From: Candidatus Brocadiaceae bacterium
GTDB lineage: Bacteria; Planctomycetota; Brocadiia; Brocadiales; Brocadiaceae
Reading direction: 5' to 3'
Assembly (NCBI GenBank): GCA_024653795.1
Contig: JANLHY010000051.1
Span: forward strand, 1-8,994
Length of the DNA stretch: 8,994 bases
The notes below the pieces were generated by a model. The model had not been told where the DNA came from. It saw only the letters and a program-made list of their open reading frames with translations, and did not search any database. The number at the start of each line of letters is the position of its first letter. Position 1 is the first letter of the stretch. The translations under genes and the position numbers were made by a program. This document shows positions 7,501 through 8,994 of the stretch, piece after piece.

Positions 7501-8012
7501 CGGCAGATAGACCTTATGAAGGATGGAAGCCAAGCGATCCTTTCTATAAGGTATCGAGGCTTATGCTGAGGGCAAAGTATAATTCGTCCTATCCTTACGG
7601 GGTAACGATGATGAAACACTCTACTTGGATTGCAACGGAAAGGACAGTAAAGGCACATGAAACTAGACCAGATGGCAGGGCATTGGCGGCTGGCACAGGA
7701 TACCAATCCAGTTTCCGTTACGGTTCACAGCAGAGTATCACCAGGGATTGGTCAATGCCGATGCACCAGCTGGACAGCCTGTTCCATAAAGCCAAGATTG
7801 GTATGAAGTTTGTCTTCGGCTTTGAGTCTGATAACCACGGCATCAATACAGTTCCGAAGGAGACATTGGTAAAGGTTACTAAGGCAGAAGATGGCGGTAT
7901 CGGCGGAAAAGGAGTATGGGATCCGGTAAAGACAGGCTACACCACAGGTAATGAGAACGACTTCATGAAAAAGTACCTTAGCGGTGAGTTAATAAAGGTA
8001 GAAAAGGCATAA
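4563..8012 (+). CDS. nxrA: Nitrite oxidoreductase alpha subunit, Mo-bisMGD catalytic (NxrA)
   Basis: This 1149-aa type II DMSO-reductase-family protein is the catalytic subunit that oxidises nitrite to nitrate. The N-terminus is a Tat signal (TRRTFLQ, Arg5-Arg6, then a hydrophobic stretch, AMA before a likely cleavage at residue 27), so the folded enzyme is exported, in anammox bacteria to the anammoxosome lumen. The FS0 [4Fe-4S] site reads Cys67-x3-Asp71-x3-Cys75-x39-Cys115; relative to NarG (His, Cys, Cys, Cys) the first ligand is Cys and the second is Asp. Asp275, in TWHGDQAPG, aligns with the molybdenum-ligating Asp222 of NarG. Cofactor-binding segments follow, such as GEGINHW (526-532) and the TGNVGYHGSGSHTW stretch. 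The C-terminal molybdopterin dinucleotide-binding domain starts near residue 908 and contains the MPGVGEHQININP segment. NarG of E. coli is about 100 aa longer. The gene is the last of the nxrC-nxrA run and is followed by a strong hairpin. Direction of catalysis is inferred from family resemblance. Confidence 0.95.
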   Translation: MKLTRRTFLQMAGATGATLTIANKAMAFRLLKPAVEVGNPLDAYPDVAWESVYRDQYRYDRTFTFTCSPNDTHACRVRAFVRNEVVMRVEQNYDHQNYSDLYGNKATRNWNPRMCLKGYTFHRRVYGPYRLRYPLIRKGWKQWADEGFPELTPENKSKYMFDARGQDELLKASWDEAFTYASKGIIHITKKYSGEEGAKKLIEQGYPKEMVDPMKGAGTRTFKGRGGMGLLGVIGKYGMYRFNNMLALVDSHNRGVGADKALGGRNWSNYTWHGDQAPGHPFSHGLQTSDVDMNDIRFSKLVIMTGKNLVENKMPEAHWMTQVMERGGKLVVITPEYSPSSQKADYWIPIRCNADTALFLGLTKILMDEKLYDADYVKKFTDFPLLVRTDTLKRLKPNDIIPDYKLEDISHGPSYKIQGLHDDQREIIGDFMVWDAKTNSPKPITRDDVGDKLVAKGIDPVLDGTFKVKTVDGKEIEVMPIFEMYKIHLRDYDIDTVVEITNSPKELIQRLAHDIATIKPVAIHYGEGINHWFHATLMNRSTYLPLMLTGNVGYHGSGSHTWAGNYKAANFQASKWSGPGFYGWVAEDVFNPNLDPNAPALDLKVKGRAYDEEVAYWNHNDRPLIVNTPKYGRKCFTGKTHMPTPTKIMWFTNVNLVNNAKHVYQMLKNVNPNIEQIMSTDIEMTGSIEYADFAFPANSWMEFETHEITSSCSNPFIQIWKGGIRPVNDSKDDVMIIAGMAAKLGELLRDMRFRDFWKFALEGRPEVYIQRLLDGSTTTKGYTFDDIINGKYGEPGVALLNFRTYPRHPFWEQVHESIPFYTPHGRLQAYNDESEIIEYGENFIVHREGTEATPYLPNVIVSTNPYIRPDDYGIPESAEHWDERTIRNIKKSWSDTKQTKNFLWEKGYKFYCVTPKSRHTVHSQWAVTDWNFIWNNNFGDPYRMDKRMPGVGEHQININPQAAKDLGINDGDYVYVDANPADRPYEGWKPSDPFYKVSRLMLRAKYNSSYPYGVTMMKHSTWIATERTVKAHETRPDGRALAAGTGYQSSFRYGSQQSITRDWSMPMHQLDSLFHKAKIGMKFVFGFESDNHGINTVPKETLVKVTKAEDGGIGGKGVWDPVKTGYTTGNENDFMKKYLSGELIKVEKA

Positions 8013-8032
8013 GATAGATTATGTAAGGTAAA

Positions 8033-8076
8033 AAACGAGCTAACAGATGATATGTAAGGCATTTGTTAGCTCGTTT
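8033..8076 (+). terminator. Probable intrinsic terminator after nxrA
   Basis: A perfect 13-bp inverted repeat pairs 8033-8045 (AAACGAGCTAACA) with 8064-8076 (TGTTAGCTCGTTT), with an 18-nt loop. The stem begins 20 nt after the nxrA stop. The 3' arm runs into TTTAATTTTA, a broken T-tract, and an A-tract precedes the 5' arm, so it could also act on the opposite strand. The long loop and interrupted T-tract make it less than ideal; it could instead stabilise the nxrA mRNA 3' end. Confidence 0.7.
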
Positions 8077-8136
8077 AATTTTAGGATTTCTTAATTGTAT
8101 AGGAATTTTAATTTTATTTAAGCGGGTTACAGGGTG

Positions 8137-8163
8137 GCATGGACAAACTTTGTTTGTCCGTGC
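8137..8163 (+). repeat. Near-perfect palindrome upstream of the cupredoxin gene
   Basis: GCATGGACAAA (8137-8147) pairs with TTTGTCCGTGC (8153-8163) through one T-G wobble. An extra C8148-G8152 pair closes a TTT loop, giving a 12-bp stem. The hairpin ends 13 nt before the AAAGGAG ribosome binding site of the downstream gene. There is no clean T-tract after it. It may be a leader element, a second weak terminator, or a copy of a dispersed palindromic repeat. Its GC-rich flank (GGGTTACAGGGTGGCA) contrasts with the AT-rich surroundings. Confidence 0.55.
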
Positions 8164-8193
8164 GTAATTTATGGATAAAGGAGAAAAGAATTT

Positions 8194-8922
8194 ATGAAAA
8201 AATATTTGATCGCTGGGATACTTGCAGCATCGTGTTTGGTGTTTTCGTATAATCCATGTGTGTGGGCTCAAACTGAGGAAAAAAAGACCTTAACAGCTGA
8301 AGAGGCTGCTGAGGCAATGAAGAAGCTGGAAGATGCGCAGCAAAAGTTAAAGAGGGTAGTCAAAAACCTGCCAAAGGTCGACAATGCTGGTTCCATTACA
8401 GGTGTTGTGACGTGCAAAAAAATGAGGAATAATGCTGATGCTGTTGTGTTCATTGAAAAAGTCGGCGATAATAAGTTTGCGCCTCCTGCAGAACATGCAA
8501 TTATTGACCAGCTAAATCTTACCTATGTGCCCCGCGTTGTAGCCATGCAGAAAGGCACTACCGTAGATTTCCCTAATAGCGATGCAGTCCGCCATAATGT
8601 ATTTTCTCCTCCCACTGCTGCCTTTCAATTTAATTTGGGTACGTATCCAACAGGTGTTGTTAAAGAAGTGCTTTTTGATGTTGTGGGAGAAACGCCTCTT
8701 CTCTGCAATGTTCATGCTGAAATGGCGGGATATGCGGTTACCTTTGAAAATCCATATTTTGCTATTACGGATAAAGACGGAAACTACAGCATTGAAGGTG
8801 TGCCACCGGGGAAATACGTTGTTAAGACATGGCATGAGAAACTGAAAGAGGCGTCTCAAGAGGTTGATGTGGAAGCCGGAAAGGCCACAACTTCCAATTT
8901 TGAATTAAAGAGAAGAAGATAA
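8194..8922 (+). CDS. Secreted cupredoxin-like (type 1 copper) protein with carboxypeptidase-regulatory-like C-terminus
   Basis: This 242-aa exported protein probably carries electrons. The signal peptide ends at VWA near residue 25; a loose lipobox-like AASC at 11-14 makes a lipoprotein a minor alternative. Residues about 33-57 are a charged amphipathic helix (LTAEEAAEAMKKLEDAQQ), perhaps a coiled coil. The cupredoxin domain spans about 67-187 and includes GTTVDFPNSD. A complete type 1 copper ligand set is visible: His134 (RHNVFSPP), then Cys171, His174 and Met177 in LLCNVHAEM. Residues about 187-238 (ITDKDGNYSIEGVPPGKY) match the carboxypeptidase regulatory-like beta fold that commonly follows this cupredoxin type. 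AAAGGAG at 8177-8183 lies 10 nt before the ATG. The gene lies 181 nt after nxrA, beyond a terminator-like hairpin, so it may be transcribed separately. Being next to nxrA, it may accept electrons from NXR; that partnership is inferred. Confidence 0.9.
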   Translation: MKKYLIAGILAASCLVFSYNPCVWAQTEEKKTLTAEEAAEAMKKLEDAQQKLKRVVKNLPKVDNAGSITGVVTCKKMRNNADAVVFIEKVGDNKFAPPAEHAIIDQLNLTYVPRVVAMQKGTTVDFPNSDAVRHNVFSPPTAAFQFNLGTYPTGVVKEVLFDVVGETPLLCNVHAEMAGYAVTFENPYFAITDKDGNYSIEGVPPGKYVVKTWHEKLKEASQEVDVEAGKATTSNFELKRRR

Positions 8923-8953
8923 TTTGTGAGTTAAGGTGTAAGGGTGTCCTTCT

Positions 8954-8978
8954 GGGCATATAAATATTTATGCCCTTT
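8954..8978 (+). terminator. Weak terminator candidate after the cupredoxin gene
   Basis: GGGCATA (8954-8960) pairs perfectly with TATGCCC (8969-8975) across an 8-nt AT-only loop, followed by only TTT (8976-8978). It lies 32 nt after the stop codon. The 7-bp stem is GC-rich at its base, but the T-tract is short, so the call is moderate. Confidence 0.45.
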
Positions 8979-8994
8979 ACATAGAATTCCAGTG

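Noticed and set aside
4563..8012. Annotation as respiratory nitrate reductase NarG
   Set aside because: The FS0 ligands, the Tat signal typical of exported type II enzymes, the NxrC partner and the absence of NarI fit periplasmic-type NXR better, though the families are related and the enzyme may be reversible.
393..8859. Minus-strand and out-of-frame ORFs of 60-128 codons throughout the window
   Set aside because: All overlap well-supported + strand genes, lack recognisable domains, and read as shadows of those genes.
1..8994. CRISPR arrays, tRNA or rRNA genes, insertion sequences
   Set aside because: No repeat-spacer pattern, cloverleaf, rRNA signature or transposase-like protein was seen.

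Overview
The window carries a periplasmic-type (Tat-exported) nitrite oxidoreductase (NXR) gene cluster, all on the + strand. It most likely comes from an anammox planctomycete (order Brocadiales, of the Kuenenia/Brocadia/Jettenia kind). Three things point there: moderately AT-rich DNA, the character of the NxrA and NxrB proteins (a Tat-signal NxrA of 1149 aa, a 403-aa NarH-like NxrB), and the gene order nxrC-nxrB-chaperone-unknown-nxrA-cupredoxin, which resembles what I recall of the Kuenenia NXR locus. Genus cannot be fixed from sequence reading alone. Related type II molybdoenzymes (nitrate, selenate, chlorate, perchlorate reductases, ethylbenzene dehydrogenase) share the architecture, so the NXR call rests on overall family resemblance and gene context.

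Layout. Positions 1-513 are AT-rich non-coding DNA with a candidate sigma70-like promoter, a short period-9 tandem repeat and no convincing gene. At 514-1485 lies nxrC (secreted b-heme subunit). At 1525-2736 lies nxrB (iron-sulfur electron-transfer subunit with four cluster sites). At 2751-3545 lies a TorD/NarJ-family chaperone. At 3547-4500 lies an unrecognised protein with an HExxH zinc-peptidase motif and a CxxC...CxxC tail. After a 62-nt AT-rich gap, 4563-8012 is nxrA (molybdenum catalytic subunit). A strong stem-loop at 8033-8076 looks like a terminator. A second palindrome at 8137-8163 precedes 8194-8922, a secreted cupredoxin-like protein with a complete type 1 copper ligand set and a C-terminal carboxypeptidase-regulatory-like fold. 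A small hairpin at 8954-8978 may end that unit.

How the genes work together. NxrA oxidises nitrite to nitrate at a Mo-bisMGD centre. Electrons pass through FS0 in NxrA and the four clusters of NxrB to the b heme of NxrC, and then to a soluble carrier. The chaperone would hold apo-NxrA until the cofactor is inserted and Tat export can proceed, with NxrB carried along because it has no signal of its own. The HExxH protein sits between the chaperone and nxrA and is a candidate, unproven maturation factor. The cupredoxin is a plausible electron-carrier partner. No NarI-like membrane anchor and no c-type heme CxxCH motif occur in the window, consistent with a soluble complex in the anammoxosome lumen.

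The observations most worth a second look are the HExxH/zinc-ribbon-like protein, the Cys/Asp/Cys/Cys ligand set of the NxrA FS0 cluster, and the two consecutive stem-loops between nxrA and the cupredoxin gene.
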